Source: Medicago truncatula
Lineage: Eukaryota; Streptophyta; Magnoliopsida; Fabales; Fabaceae
Length of the DNA: 64,000 nucleotides
Reading direction: 5' to 3'
Assembly (NCBI RefSeq): GCF_003473485.1
Contig: NC_053043.1
Coordinates: 4,102,001 to 4,166,000 of the forward strand
Shown: piece after piece, positions 45,401 to 56,823 of the stretch
How the letters are laid out: every line of letters begins with the position of its first letter
How positions within the stretch are numbered: position 1 is the first letter of the stretch
Translations under genes and position numbers: made by a program
The notes under the pieces: generated by a model
What the model was told of the DNA's origin: nothing
The model's input: only the letters and a program-made list of their open reading frames with translations
Databases searched by the model: none

Positions 45401-48400
45401 AGAAAGTTCAGAAAATTTACTATGCCACATTTCTTTAGAGCCTGCTAAACAGGAGATGCTATCCAAATATGGGATTTATTCAAATTATATTACTCAACAT
45501 TTACAAGTTGTTTGCAAAAGTACCAAACAGGACAACGCTGCAAATGCAGCTGCAATGGATTGCTAAACCTGTTGAACTATCCGTTGATCCATGGAAGTGC
45601 ATGGTAAACTGGCATCTGTTATGATGTAAACATTGTCTAATTCCAAATAGTTCAGGGCATATTTTTTCCATGTGATATTAGAGCCTCAATTCAATAAATA
45701 TCTCAAGAATACCTGATACTATATATTATCCCATGGTCATTTTACATAATTCAAAACATTTAGTAAGCATAAATACCTGACACTAGATATTATCCCATGG
45801 TCATGTTACATATTTCAAAACATTCATAGTAAGCATAATTTCAACCGCATGCAAAAGACAACGCAGCCTACAAAAACATGTTCTAAAATACCTTCACAGC
45901 ACCTTCTTCAACAATAGACATCCGGGACAGTCGGTTGTAATCTAAACCAATCCTTTTCTTCAACTCCTCCATAAAATTAGAATTTATTTCATATAAAATC
46001 TGAAAAGGGCATTTGAAGTACTAAGTAAATAGTTGCATCATAATAAAAAAATAAAAAATAAATAAAAAAAAAAACAGCAAAAAACAATACAGATTCATCA
46101 ATATTTTCACCATGGATCACTTAAGTTAACGTGGAAAACTACCCAAAAAAAACAAGTAAACTAAGCAGACAAATGATTTGATGCTTTAGTCAAACATAAA
46201 AGGTGAAGAAAGGACATCACAATAGAACATTTGTGTTTTCTCGCGTTCAATTTATTGCAGTGAAACACACACACACATATAAGGTAAAATGCTACATAAA
46301 CACTTTAGAAAAGTGCTACATAAAATACAGAAAAGCATGTCTTTCAGGATGTACATATAAATGGCAAGGGAGAAGGCTATAAACACTTATTAAACCAATG
46401 CTGCATAAAATACAGAAAGCGTGCCTTTAGGGAATATACCTGTAAATGGCGAGGGAGAAGGCTGCCAAGAAGATCAACAGGGATTTTCTCTAACCCTTCA
46501 GCTACCACTGTGTGAGTTGTGAAAGAGAAAACCTTGCATACAATTTTCCATGCTTTGTTCCACTCCAAATGCTCTTCATCAACTAGTATTCGCATAATCT
46601 CGGCAATTGAGAGAGATGGATGGGTATCATTTAGATGGAGAGCAACCTAATTCGAGGAAAGTGATAACTTAAGTTGCAAAGACATAATTCTAACACTAGC
46701 AATCAAATAATACATACAATAATCAATTCATCCACTTTCATCAACATAACGAGTCAACAGATAGAAATCACTTTTTTTTTTAAATGGAACCTAATAGTAT
46801 AACCTGGAACTTTTAATAGTCAATAGAAACCTAGTTTCTGCACCATACAACAGAGGAACAATAAAAAAATATACAGGTCCTGGAGGCTATATGGTCTAAT
46901 CAATCACCATACCAACTAGAAATCAAATGTGACAAAACAAAATATTTGACAATGGACCTGTTCTGGCAATTCATCAAAATTAGTATGTTCTTCTTTGAAC
47001 CTTCGGATAATATCTTGCAAAGATGCTGAGACAAAGAAATACTGCTGTTTCAATCTCATCTCCTTCCCCTGGAAATAAAATAGAGTAATAATATGAGAAG
47101 AGGGATTGAATATCATTCGCTCATTAAAAGGGAGAGAAGCATTATACACGAAGAAGTTATCCTAACCATGAAAGATTCATGTGACTATATAAATTTCCTA
47201 CCATGGGTGTATTGTTTCTACAAACTGAAATGTTAACGGAGACGGTCAATAATGTCTGGGAGATGACTAAACAGACTAAATAGAATGTGTGGAATCATAC
47301 CATTGATAGCTTGAGAAACATAACATAGTAATGCATTAAGCATGCATTAAAGAGGAACTGTTGTGAATAAAAGAAGCAAAGGAATACAACTGCCCTTTGT
47401 TAGTTTAACAATTAGCACTAAGTGCTGTCACTGAGCCTTCACCTAAATATTAATCAATTCTATAAATAATGGCAATGAGCATGAAAGAAAAAGTAAATAT
47501 AGAGGCATTTAAATAGATAAGGTCATTTATATGCAACTTTACAAGACAAGGTCAAACAAAATCCGATTATTTGAGAAATATTCTGCAAACTATATAGCTA
47601 GGCTTTGCACACTAATTACCTAATACAATGAAAAAACAAACGAAAACTAAAGTTATCTTAAATGAAAGCAGTGAGTCTCTGACTTTTGCAACCAAGGAAT
47701 CAGCTTTCATCAATCATCGTAGAGCATCAAAGAAAAACTCCGAAGATAAACATTACCAGTTCTGAACAGATAAGAGGAACACTTATATTACTATTTGATT
47801 TTCTAGAAAAAAGGAAACCTGATGAGATCGGTCGTCGGGATACAAAACATTACTTATGGTCTCCGTCCTTTGTCTGTTGACAATAGAATTAATGTAGTCT
47901 CCAGTGTTATAGGCCTCCTACAAATAGTAATAGGAAAAAAAATGTCTCAATAGTTCATCCTAAGACCATATAGAGCAAGAGATATGCCAAATTAAACTAA
48001 AAATAATGGACAATAGCAGGACAAATTTTTATCTGACTCTAAGCTAAGTTCACTGTGACAAAAGGTGTAACCATACAGAGTTCTTGTCCTAAATTGAATA
48101 GTTTATAGTAAAAGCCGTAAAATTACACTCAAGACATTCAGTACTACACCTATATTATGATGTCATTGTGCCAATAATATATGCCTGTTTGTTTGTGTTT
48201 TTTAAAGAGAAAGTGTGTTTTTAAATAAACATTTCAAAATATTTATAATAATATTTTTTTAAATCAAACCTAAATAAACATTTCAAAATATTTATAATAA
48301 TATTTTTTTTACAATCAAACCTAAAAAATTGTTGATTTGGTGCTTTTCTTAGAAGCTAAAGGAGCAGCTTCTGAAATAATTACATAAAAACATTTTTTAA

Positions 48401-51400
48401 TAGTTCAAACAAATGGGCCCCTGGTCTCAAATTTACTTCACACATTTATTCTAAAGAGAAGAATTACCAAATCAAATTGATTACTAGGTTTAGCAGCCCA
48501 AAGCCGAAGGTTGATGGTGTTTCTTGTTCCATAACCAGGTATTGGGTTGTCATAAGCCACAGCTTCCACCTGCAATTAGAGGAATGTGTACGTATTACCT
48601 ACACAGTGTTAAGTTGGGAAAAATGAAGGAAGAGGAGGGATTATTTTAAATCAATGTTGTTTGATCCGGTGGGGAGAGGAAGGGAATGGGGAGGAGTAAA
48701 ATCCCTTACTCAATTTTGACTTCATTCTAATATTGAGTGGATTTTTTCTTAGGGAGGGAGGGGGTGGAGAAGATGGATTTAAAGCCATTTTAAATGCATA
48801 GATTAAATAACCTTACGTACAATCCAACATGAAAGATTACAAGAGTATAAAATTAAATTAGTTTTAAAACCTTCCTCTCCATTTGAGAATCAAATACAGA
48901 ATGCATTATTTCCCCTCCGCTCCTCTCCTCTGAACCAAACACTGCATTAGTGTTCACCTTTCCAGGAGAAACAAGTTTATTTATCCAAATTATCAATGTT
49001 CCAAAGTATAAATCAGATGTAACACAGGTAGAAGTAAGCATAAAACTAAAACTGTTGTAGAAAATGTTCTTGTAAAAAAACATTTCATTCAAACCAGATA
49101 ACAATATACTTATTGTTAAATGTAGTCATAATACCATGGGGGAGTGTTGATTATAGTCACAGAGTCATCATAACTATAATACTTAAGACTGAAAATATGT
49201 TTATCATATCATATTATGTGGGGGAGAATGTACATTTATATGGGTGGGAGTCTCCTAGTTAATCCCTAATTAATAAGGAAGATTAATCAATACAATAAAT
49301 AGTGAAGTTAAAACTAAATAGTCACAACTTTTCAATATCTCAACAATAATCAACATTAATCTTACCGTCTCTCCAGGGATCCAAACTTTAAGTTTTTCTC
49401 CATTCATATCTACCTCTTCAACAGTCCCATAAAACTAATCATTCAAAATAACACAGATGCAGTCAGTTTGCGATTTTAAGGTGACAAGTGAAACACAAGG
49501 CATAACAGAGTGAAGCCTAACAAACCTTCACTTCATATGTTACATGAATCCGCTCTATCTCCCAGGGGTTTCCATAGTTCAGCCAATAATCAGGTTGTTC
49601 GTGTTGAAAGCCATCCACTATGATCTGACGAAACAACCCATACTCATAACGCAAACCATAACTGCAAAATGAAGTTTGATTCCATAAAACTCAACTGACT
49701 GCACCTGTTCTTAAGATAACAAGCATATTGTTTCGAACACAGAACAAATATAATCATACTTCTGTTTGCATGCACAGCTCCAAAATAATTCTGTAAATGA
49801 TACTCCCTCCGTTTCAAAATGAGTGTCGTTTTAGCCAAAAAAAATTGTTTCAAAATGAATGTCACTTTCGGTTTCCAATGCAATAATAACTTTTTCTTTT
49901 CAATTGTACCCTTCATAATACTATGTTACACTACTTCCAAAGTATTATTTTTTCCTTAAAGAAAAACAAACCAATAGTTGATTAGGATAATTTGGTAAAA
50001 TTGCTATGACATTTGACTACTTTATTCCATTCCTTAATATGTGTGCAATTGGCTAAAGCGACACTCATTTTGAAACGGAGGGAGTACTTACATTATGTGT
50101 AATAAAAAACAATGAAAAATGATATAGAAATCCCAAACTCATGTAATGTCAGAATAAAGACGCGCTAAGAATATGTTCAATGATATAGAAATTATTATGC
50201 TATCTAGACACATTGTTATTGGATATATAAATAACACTGTTGAGTTGAGACTTGGATGAGCTTTGAGGCATCATAGCAACTAAATGTGGCCAAAGAACAA
50301 AGCGGTAGATATTCAAGCTTATAAAGCTACCTTCACAGTTCATTATCGATATCTTTGTTTCAAACCAAAAAAAAAAAAATGAGAACTGGAAACTGTATGG
50401 TGAAATTATTAATTTTTCAAACATGTTAGACATATTTTATCATAAAGCTCAACATAAAACCATACCCCCATGCAGGATAGTCCAAAGTTGCTAAAGAATC
50501 CATTTGGCATGCTGAAAAACGAGCAAGGCCACCATTCCCTAGGGACGCATCTCCTTCCTTGTCAAGGAATTAGCACACATGTACGTTAAGGATATAATAA
50601 CCATCTCCATTGCTCTAAGATGATATTTCAACAACGGTAAACTGGAGAATACAAAAGATTAGATTAAACGTGAATAACACCTGCTCAGCCAAAACTTCAA
50701 ACTCAAATCCAAGTTGGTTAAGGGCCTCAGCATATTGGTCTTGGATGCCAAGATTGATGACACTATTTGACAAAGAACGGCCTGATATCCAAAAAACAGG
50801 TGTTTTAAGCATTGGCCACAAGAATAGCATAAGTTGTATACTTTCACAATGAAAACTGTTGATTAACAGTTCACCAATGAAAGAAACAGGTCAGTGTCAC
50901 TTTCATGGTTTGACTTTGCCATTACATGAATCTAAATTTTGCTCTGTTTAAGTTCCTTCCTTCTCTTAGAAATGTTTTTGCTCTGTTTAAGTTCCTTCCT
51001 TCTCTTAGAATTTGGGCTGGATACTACCCACCACTTATATAAACACATTTTCAGGGGATATCTCATTCAATGTGGGACTATTAACACACACCCTCATGCC
51101 CATGATTAGACATCTGGAGTGGCCCAATAGCGGTGACCTGGTAGCAGGTGGCCCAGGGGATCCTTGATAGGCTCTTAACCAATATTATAGGCGGGGACTA
51201 CCCACCACCTTTTTTTTTTTAAACTCGGTATCCGGCCCAAAGACCGACTAATCCGAGGGGTACAAGGTGGGACTTTTAACACTATTTAAATCACTAGAGT
51301 CCTAAAATGTACAGATATGTTTATCATATTTTTAATGAGTATGTTGCCTACACTGCAGATACTTTTATCATACCACAACATAATATGTATAATTAAAAAA

Positions 51401-53985
51401 ACATTCAGTACAACATAATTGGGAGCCTTAGCACAACTGTTAGAGTTGCTACATTGTAAAAGATTAGAGATTATTATAACACGCCAATCATGTTTAGGGC
51501 ATCATTTTATGTACCCATGAGAAACTCAAGTGAGAGGAAGTACAGGCGCTTGGATTTTGTCTTCTTGAAGTAAATGTGAGTATCATGCCAGCGTTCAATC
51601 AACCGATCTCGCACACTATGTGCCAAAGCCTATAAATACAATTGCACAATCAATTTTCGGATGTTAACCAATTAAAAATATGACTAACAGCAGACCAAAA
51701 CGCTTTAATATGTTATTTGACACCCTTGATAACCTACAAGACTGCGATCTCAGGATACCAAACATTACTTTGCTGCCTCCTCGTCTACTGTGCATTCTCT
51801 TTACAACAACAATCAAGCCTTGTCCACTAAGTGGGGTCGGATTGCCAGGGAGGATTTTAATTTTCTTTAATGAAAGCAAAATTGAACTTAATGGGTCAAC
51901 TTCTAATAGTTTTCCATTAAAATTGTGAGGGAGGATTTTAATGAATTTGCAGACATCACAAACTTCCCTTCAATAAACTTGAAATCAATCAAACAAATCC
52001 GCCGATGTGCTAGATTTGTTATGACAGGCAGATTTATAAAAACGATTAAAAACTTTGTTTATACTAAAATTATTATTTAACTTTCTACTACGCTTTTATT
52101 TTATCTCTTTATTTTATTGGCTTTGTCTGGCAAGATTTTTTTTTTATCTAATAGCTACAAAAATAGACTAGTTTGGTAATAAAAAAGATTCACGGGCGCA
52201 TAGTTTTATTTTACTAGCTTATAGCGTTTTTTAAAAAGCTACTTCAAATAGCTTTTTTCATTTTTTTCTCAATTTTACCCTTGATATCTTATTGAAAAAA
52301 AAAATATTAATTAATTAAAAGTATTATTTTATTTTTGAAGGAAAAAGTATTATTTTATGTCATTTCATATTCATCAACTTGTAACCGAAAAAATATTGAT
52401 CAACTAATTCAATAATTTTACCAAACACTACAAATTCAATTCGCTAGTTTCATAATGATTTTCTTAGCAACAATGATACAAGGCTCTTAATAGAAGCTAC
52501 TAAACTAGCTTGCTTGTGCAGCAAGTGAGCTCTTAACTAACTTCTGACTAACCAACTACTTGCTTTTTTATAGTATATGCCTAACAAAGACTGCGCATCA
52601 AATTTATTGGAAAGAGAGGGTGTGCACAAAAAAATATGAATCTATTGGTGGATTAAAACGAGGGTATAATAGGGAGAAAAAAAACTCCAAAAATCCACTT
52701 CCTTATTTTGAGTGTACCATTCTAAAATGACACTTAAAAAAGAATGGAGAGAGTAATTAATTAGGTGAAAAATAAAGGTTTAGTAGACAAAATAGTGATT
52801 AATTTTAAGCAAATTTTTGTCAATTTTTTCAAAAGCTCTCTCCATACAAACCTATTAAAAGCTAACTTATATGGACTTTTATGCAAGTGAAAAACCATAA
52901 ACTTATTTTAATTGTCCATAAATGGCATCTAAATAGAACAAATTTTTCTTTCTAAAATGACACTTAAAAGGAAGGGCCGGACTATTGAGATATATTCAAG
53001 CTAGGCCATGCAACAACACTAATACTCTTACGGAGAGTGTCTCGCCTATTTGTGTCCAACAAGGCTCGATGGATTAGTCACCACAATTGTACATGGAAAA
53101 TGCCAAATTTTACCAATAAGTCTATGAGAATGTATCATTTATTAATTATTAATTACTAAATAACATGATTGACTAATGGCATTTAATCCTCAAAAAACTA
53201 AAGATATGTTTATATAAGATTTAATTTTTTTCAACTAAGATAACAGGAGTATAAGCTAGTAAAAAAGTTATAAGCTGATGAGAAAAATTTATTACCAAAA
53301 CATGTCTATTTTAGTATAAGCTATAAGCTGATAACATAAACAATACCTGATACGCTTCATAATCATCAAAACTAAACCGTGACCTCGCCACAGTATACTC
53401 AACATGATGCAGAATATCTTTCTGAAGACTAAACGGATCATTTTTCAAAAACCCATCCATTAAGCTAAACATTCTCTCTGCTTTCGCCTTCCGCTCTCCA
53501 AACCCTTCCACCAACCCAGCTCTCCTAACCACAATCCCACGGTTCGCCGTCGACACAGAAACCTTCCCGCCGCCGTCGCCATTACCACCGATAGCCTCCG
53601 TTAAAGCTCGTTTGATCCTCTCCAAATTCTCATCATCCTCGATCTTGTTTCCATGGGAATCAGTAACGAAGAATTTTTTGGTGAAGTAATCGCCTTCGAA
53701 TTCAACTGTGGCTTTGTCAATGGTGAGACCGAGGATTTTGAAAACTCTGGTGATGATTTGGAGAAGACCGATCTTGTTGCGAGCGCGGATGAGGAAGGCG
53801 GTGGAGTTGTCGGAGGTGGAATTTTCGACGGTGATGGTTGATGACGTGGAAGGAGATGAAGCAGAAACTCGTAAACGGTTGTTTGGTAGAGCGGTGGGGA
53901 AGTGGATGGAAAATGGAGGGAAGGAAGTGAGTGGATTTGGAAATGAGAGAGTGTTAGTGAGGAGAGGAAACGAAATGGTTTGCAT
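39424..53985 (-). CDS. ACT-domain alpha-1,4-glucan phosphorylase, plastid-targeted
   Basis: Twenty-two exons encode 989 residues: 53985-53347, 51629-51515, 50781-50681, 50557-50466, 49661-49526, 49434-49366, 48569-48468, 47917-47819, 47068-46958, 46646-46440, 45999-45892, 44388-44293, 44202-44146, 43881-43735, 43636-43577, 43488-43384, 42522-42361, 42206-42133, 40551-40428, 40011-39920, 39798-39678, 39576-39424. Residues 1-55 are a Ser/Thr/Pro-rich plastid-type presequence. Residues about 61-133 form an ACT domain ([31 protein letters not shown]). A full glycosyltransferase-35 domain follows: [59 protein letters not shown], and [10 protein letters not shown] with the PLP lysine near K840. The enzyme converts terminal glucan residues and phosphate to glucose-1-phosphate, reversibly. 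The ~80-residue insertion of classical Pho1 is absent after LLPRHLQ. ACT domains usually bind amino acids or similar ligands, so allosteric control is inferred. Confidence 0.96.
42824..42892. repeat. Two-copy tandem duplication, 37-bp period
   Basis: TCTATTAGTAAATGTTGACA plus ATACTCAATGTC occurs twice in intron 16 of the phosphorylase gene. Confidence 0.9.
45709..45837. repeat. Two-copy tandem duplication, ~64-bp period
   Basis: ATTATCCCATGGTCAT followed by TTCAAAACATT and AGTAAGCATAA occurs twice with a few mismatches, in intron 11 of the phosphorylase gene. Confidence 0.9.
46294..46463. repeat. Tandem duplication of an exon end and its splice donor
   Basis: The ~85-bp segment 46379-46463, which includes the last ~24 bases of phosphorylase exon 10 and its donor site, is repeated with about a dozen changes at 46294-46378, immediately downstream in transcription. 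In the intronic copy the exon-end sequence CAG|GTATAT has become TAT|GTACAT, a weaker donor. Confidence 0.85.
48222..48321. repeat. Two-copy tandem duplication, 49-bp period
   Basis: TAAATAAACATTTCAAAATA followed by TTTATAATAATATTTTTTT and ATCAAACC occurs twice, in intron 7 of the phosphorylase gene. Confidence 0.9.
49803..50084. mobile_element. Stowaway-type MITE in phosphorylase intron 4
   Basis: The ends CTCCCTCCGTTTCAAAATGA and the complementary sequence ending GAAACGGAGGGAG are flanked by TA (49801-49802 and 50085-50086). The arms are long: GAGTGTCGTTTTAGCC pairs with GGCTAAAGCGACACTC. It is non-coding. Confidence 0.92.
50937..51010. repeat. Two-copy tandem duplication, 39-bp period
   Basis: TTTTGCTCTGTTTAAGTTCC followed by TTCCTTCTCTTAGAA occurs twice, in intron 2 of the phosphorylase gene. 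Confidence 0.95.
51040..51285. repeat. Dispersed repeat fragment in phosphorylase intron 2
   Basis: This segment is less AT-rich than the surrounding intron. It carries GACTACCCACCACC and a near match (ATACTACCCACCACT) about 130 bases apart, and GGTGACCTGGTAGCAGGTGG. The composition break suggests an inserted repeat, but its class and borders could not be settled. Confidence 0.35.
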
Positions 53986-54234
53986 TGTGAGTGGAAATTA
54001 ATTAAGATTGAAAGGAAATGGGTTGCAAAGAAAAAAGTGAAGTCAAAAGGAGAGAGATTGAAGCGGGAAGCTTGACATTGCAACTACTTTATCAGAAGTC
54101 AGGACTCAGTGACTCACTCTGAAAAGGAATTTACCTTTTCCGATAAATGAGATCATGCATTCAGCTCGTCACGGGAACCTAGGGAGTGGCTTTCTTTCGA
54201 TATTAAGCGACATTTTTACAAAAAGAAATTACTA

Positions 54235-54491
54235 CTCCCTCCGTCCCGCAATAAATGACATGTTTGAAAATGTACAATTTTGATCTAATTTATTTGATCA
54301 TATTTTTCTACTAATATACAAAGATAAATAATATCATATAAGATGTCGTTAGATTCGTCTCGATGAGTATTTTTAAAATATCAAATTTTCATAATTTTTT
54401 CCGATATATTATTCAAGATATTTAAACTCAAAATTACGCATTGGTATGCGTAATTGGGTCAACTGTGTCACTTATTAAGGAATGGAGGAAG
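54235..54491. mobile_element. Stowaway-type MITE
   Basis: It begins CTCCCTCCGTCCCGCAATAA and ends GGAATGGAGGAAG, flanked by TA (54233-54234 and 54492-54493). It shares internal sequence with the element at 33-290 in the opposite orientation (AAAGATAAATAATATCAT; GATTCGTCTC). It lies about 250 bases upstream of the phosphorylase start codon. Confidence 0.82.
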
Positions 54492-54811
54492 TACTATTTT
54501 ATATTAAGTCAACTTTTCTTTTTCATAAAATATTGATTAATAATTTTATTCTTTTTGAAGAAGATTAATTTTATTTCTAGTTTGTCTCACAAGTACTTCG
54601 TCCGTTTCTGAATATATTTCACATGTAAAAAATAATGTTAGACCATTCTTAAATTTAGTCTTTAAAAAAAATCTTTAACTATTTCAAGTAAAAAATTATA
54701 AAATTTTAATATTTTAAAAATATTTATTGAAATTGATAAAACAATATCATGCTAACATTTGTATTTGTATGTTAATTAAAAAATATGATTAGTATATTAT
54801 AAAAATGTGAC

Positions 54812-54901
54812 GTGTAACTTTAGCTCAATTGGTAAGGACAATGTATAATATATGCAAGGTCCGAGATTCAAACCCCGACCACCACAAAAAAAAAAAAAAA
54901 A
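54812..54901 (+). mobile_element. Short tRNA-derived SINE
   Basis: Plus strand: TTTAGCTCAATTGGTAAGGA, TATAATATATGCAAGG, GAGATTCAAACCCC and a poly(A) tail of about 16. It matches the copy at 38810-38903. No clear flanking duplication. Confidence 0.75.
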
Positions 54902-54937
54902 TTAAGTAAAATTTACTAGGCACTTGACAACCAAATG

Positions 54938-55075
54938 GACAACAATATATTTACAAAGAAAAGTATTATTGGCACCAAAACTAAAGTAATAGAGACAGAA
55001 AGTAAAATTATAATGTGAGTATGAGAGAGAAAGTTGTTAGAAAATAGTTATACAAATATCATTTCTCTTATTTCT
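54938..55075 (+). repeat. Direct repeat, left copy
   Basis: About 135 bases similar to 56057-56192, sharing TTTACAAAGAAAA, CCAAAGTAATAGAGA(C/G)A and AATGTGAGTATGAGAGA. The two copies bracket the ~0.9-kb element at 55147-56055. Confidence 0.7.
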
Positions 55076-55146
55076 AAGAAATTGAAATTTGGTCTACTAA
55101 TTTTTTAAAAATGAGTGTTATTTGAACAACTATTTGGTTGACAACT

Positions 55147-56055
55147 TAGAGCACATCCAATGGTGAACTCAAATCATGGTTATTTTGTGGGTCCCACTAA
55201 ACCACATCATCTAAAAACAACTTCTTCAATTTTCACTCCAATGGTGCAACTCCAAAATACTCTTTTCGGTCCCACAACTTCCCCTCAATTACTAATAGTT
55301 AATTCAGAATTCAATTAATTTAAATTAATATGAAAAAAAATGTATTTCTTCAAAAAACATATGAAAAAATGTAAAAATAAAAACCAACCATTTCTCATCA
55401 AATAAAAAAGAAAAAATATATAATGAAAAATTAGAAATTCCCAAAACAAAATGATCCATTGATTCATTCGTTCAAAAATGAAGAATCCATCTCACTCTTC
55501 ATCTTCCAATTATCAATCTCCCTTTCTGCTTTTGCATGTCACCCTTTTTTCATAAAAATACAGATCAAACAAATTTCTCAAAAGAAACTTCGTCCCTCTT
55601 ATGTTCGTGCTGCAGTTTGCCTCTTTTCCCCATTCTTCGCCCACTTCAACTGTGAATTAGATCTCTCATTTGGAGTTTTTACCACACAAACCCACAAGAA
55701 ATTTTAGATCTAGGGTGTTTCTACTCTTTGTAATTCTTGTTTGTGTCGTGGGTGTTTGTTATTCTTGGCAAAAAAAAATCTGAAATTTCTGTTGTGGGTG
55801 TTCATGTGAATTGATACTGGGATGATATTTTATTGTAATCTAGAAGTTATTTATTCGATTCTTTCAGTGTTATTGTTGATTAAAAAGTTGTTTTTTCTGC
55901 AAAGGAAGCGTTACTTCAGAACGCAATCGTTACTTCAGAAAGTAACTCACTTTTCACCATGGCGAACTCCAACGATCGAACCGAGAAAAAACCAATTATT
56001 TTGGTACTCCACGCTGGCGAACTTGGTGAAACAATTACCGTTGGAGTTGCTCTTA
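55147..56055. mobile_element. Unclassified DNA-transposon-like element with short inverted ends
   Basis: The left end TAGAGCACATCCAATGG and the inverse of the right end, TAAGAGCAACTCCAACGG, are imperfect inverted repeats. This end type is common in plant non-autonomous elements. Frames inside (for example 55459-55707) have no recognised domain. The target duplication was not resolved. Confidence 0.5.
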
Positions 56056-56056
56056 T

Positions 56057-56192
56057 GGGACAATCATAATTTACAAAGAAAATGTAGCTACATGCACGAA
56101 AACCAAAGTAATAGAGAGATAAGGTAAAAATTAATGTGAGTATGAGAGATAAAGTTGTCAGAAAGTAGATGTTTGGATATCATTTATCATTT
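56057..56192 (+). repeat. Direct repeat, right copy
   Basis: Partner of 54938-55075, with several small indels. Related GAGTATGAGAGAGAAAGTT sequence also occurs near 31250, so both copies may belong to one short MITE family. Confidence 0.65.
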
Positions 56193-56335
56193 CAAAAATT
56201 GATTTTTTTTCTTCTAATTTCACCTTTTTCTATGAACTTTTCACCTTCACCTCATGCTAAGGTTATTTTTGTTGATGCAAGTTATTCATTAATAACATGA
56301 AAGAGCTCGTATGTTTACACTATATATTTAGAGTA

Positions 56336-56823
56336 ATGATAACTAGCATAAAATATTTGACGCAAATACAACACCATAGACATTTTTGACGTTTCAACTA
56401 TAAAGCAAGGGTAGTTTTGTAAATCCCCATATCCCATCTCTTTTTCATCTTCTCTCTATTTTTCTCCACACCACCATCGTTGAGATCTATTTTCCCTCAC
56501 ACCGCAAAAGACTCGTTCATATCACCGCCGCAACACTGGTGACGAACTAATACACAGGACCTCCTTCCATTCATCTTCTTTGCATTACTATAAGTGACGA
56601 CGCCAATAAGAAAATCGTCAGTGTGTGTGGACGGTGTGGGTGGTTGCAAGTGTGTGAGAGGATGACAGGGAGAGAAAGAGGGATGGCCAAGATAGATGGA
56701 TTGAAGAGGAAAGAAGGAAATGAAATTAAAAAAAAATGAAAATGTTGGTATAAAACAACAGTAACTGCAGTGTCTGTATTGTATTTTATTTTTGTGTGTT
56801 CAATTATCATTTTTGTTTTAATA
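56336..56823. mobile_element. Relative of the foldback element at 13088-13806
   Basis: It shares GGTAGTTTTGTAAATCCCC, ATCACCGCCGCAACACTG and AGTGTCTGTATTGT in the same order, and ends in AATTATCATTTTTGTTT, the counterpart of the ATTTATCATTTCTGTTT arm. The interior otherwise differs. Borders are approximate. Confidence 0.45.

Noticed and set aside
53601-54083. 160-codon frame overlapping phosphorylase exon 1
   Set aside because: Out-of-frame shadow; the other frame encodes the conserved ACT and phosphorylase sequence.
54817-54880. Possible tRNA gene (A and B boxes present)
   Set aside because: No acceptor stem or anticodon loop, poly(A) tail present, and several copies exist: a SINE rather than a tRNA.
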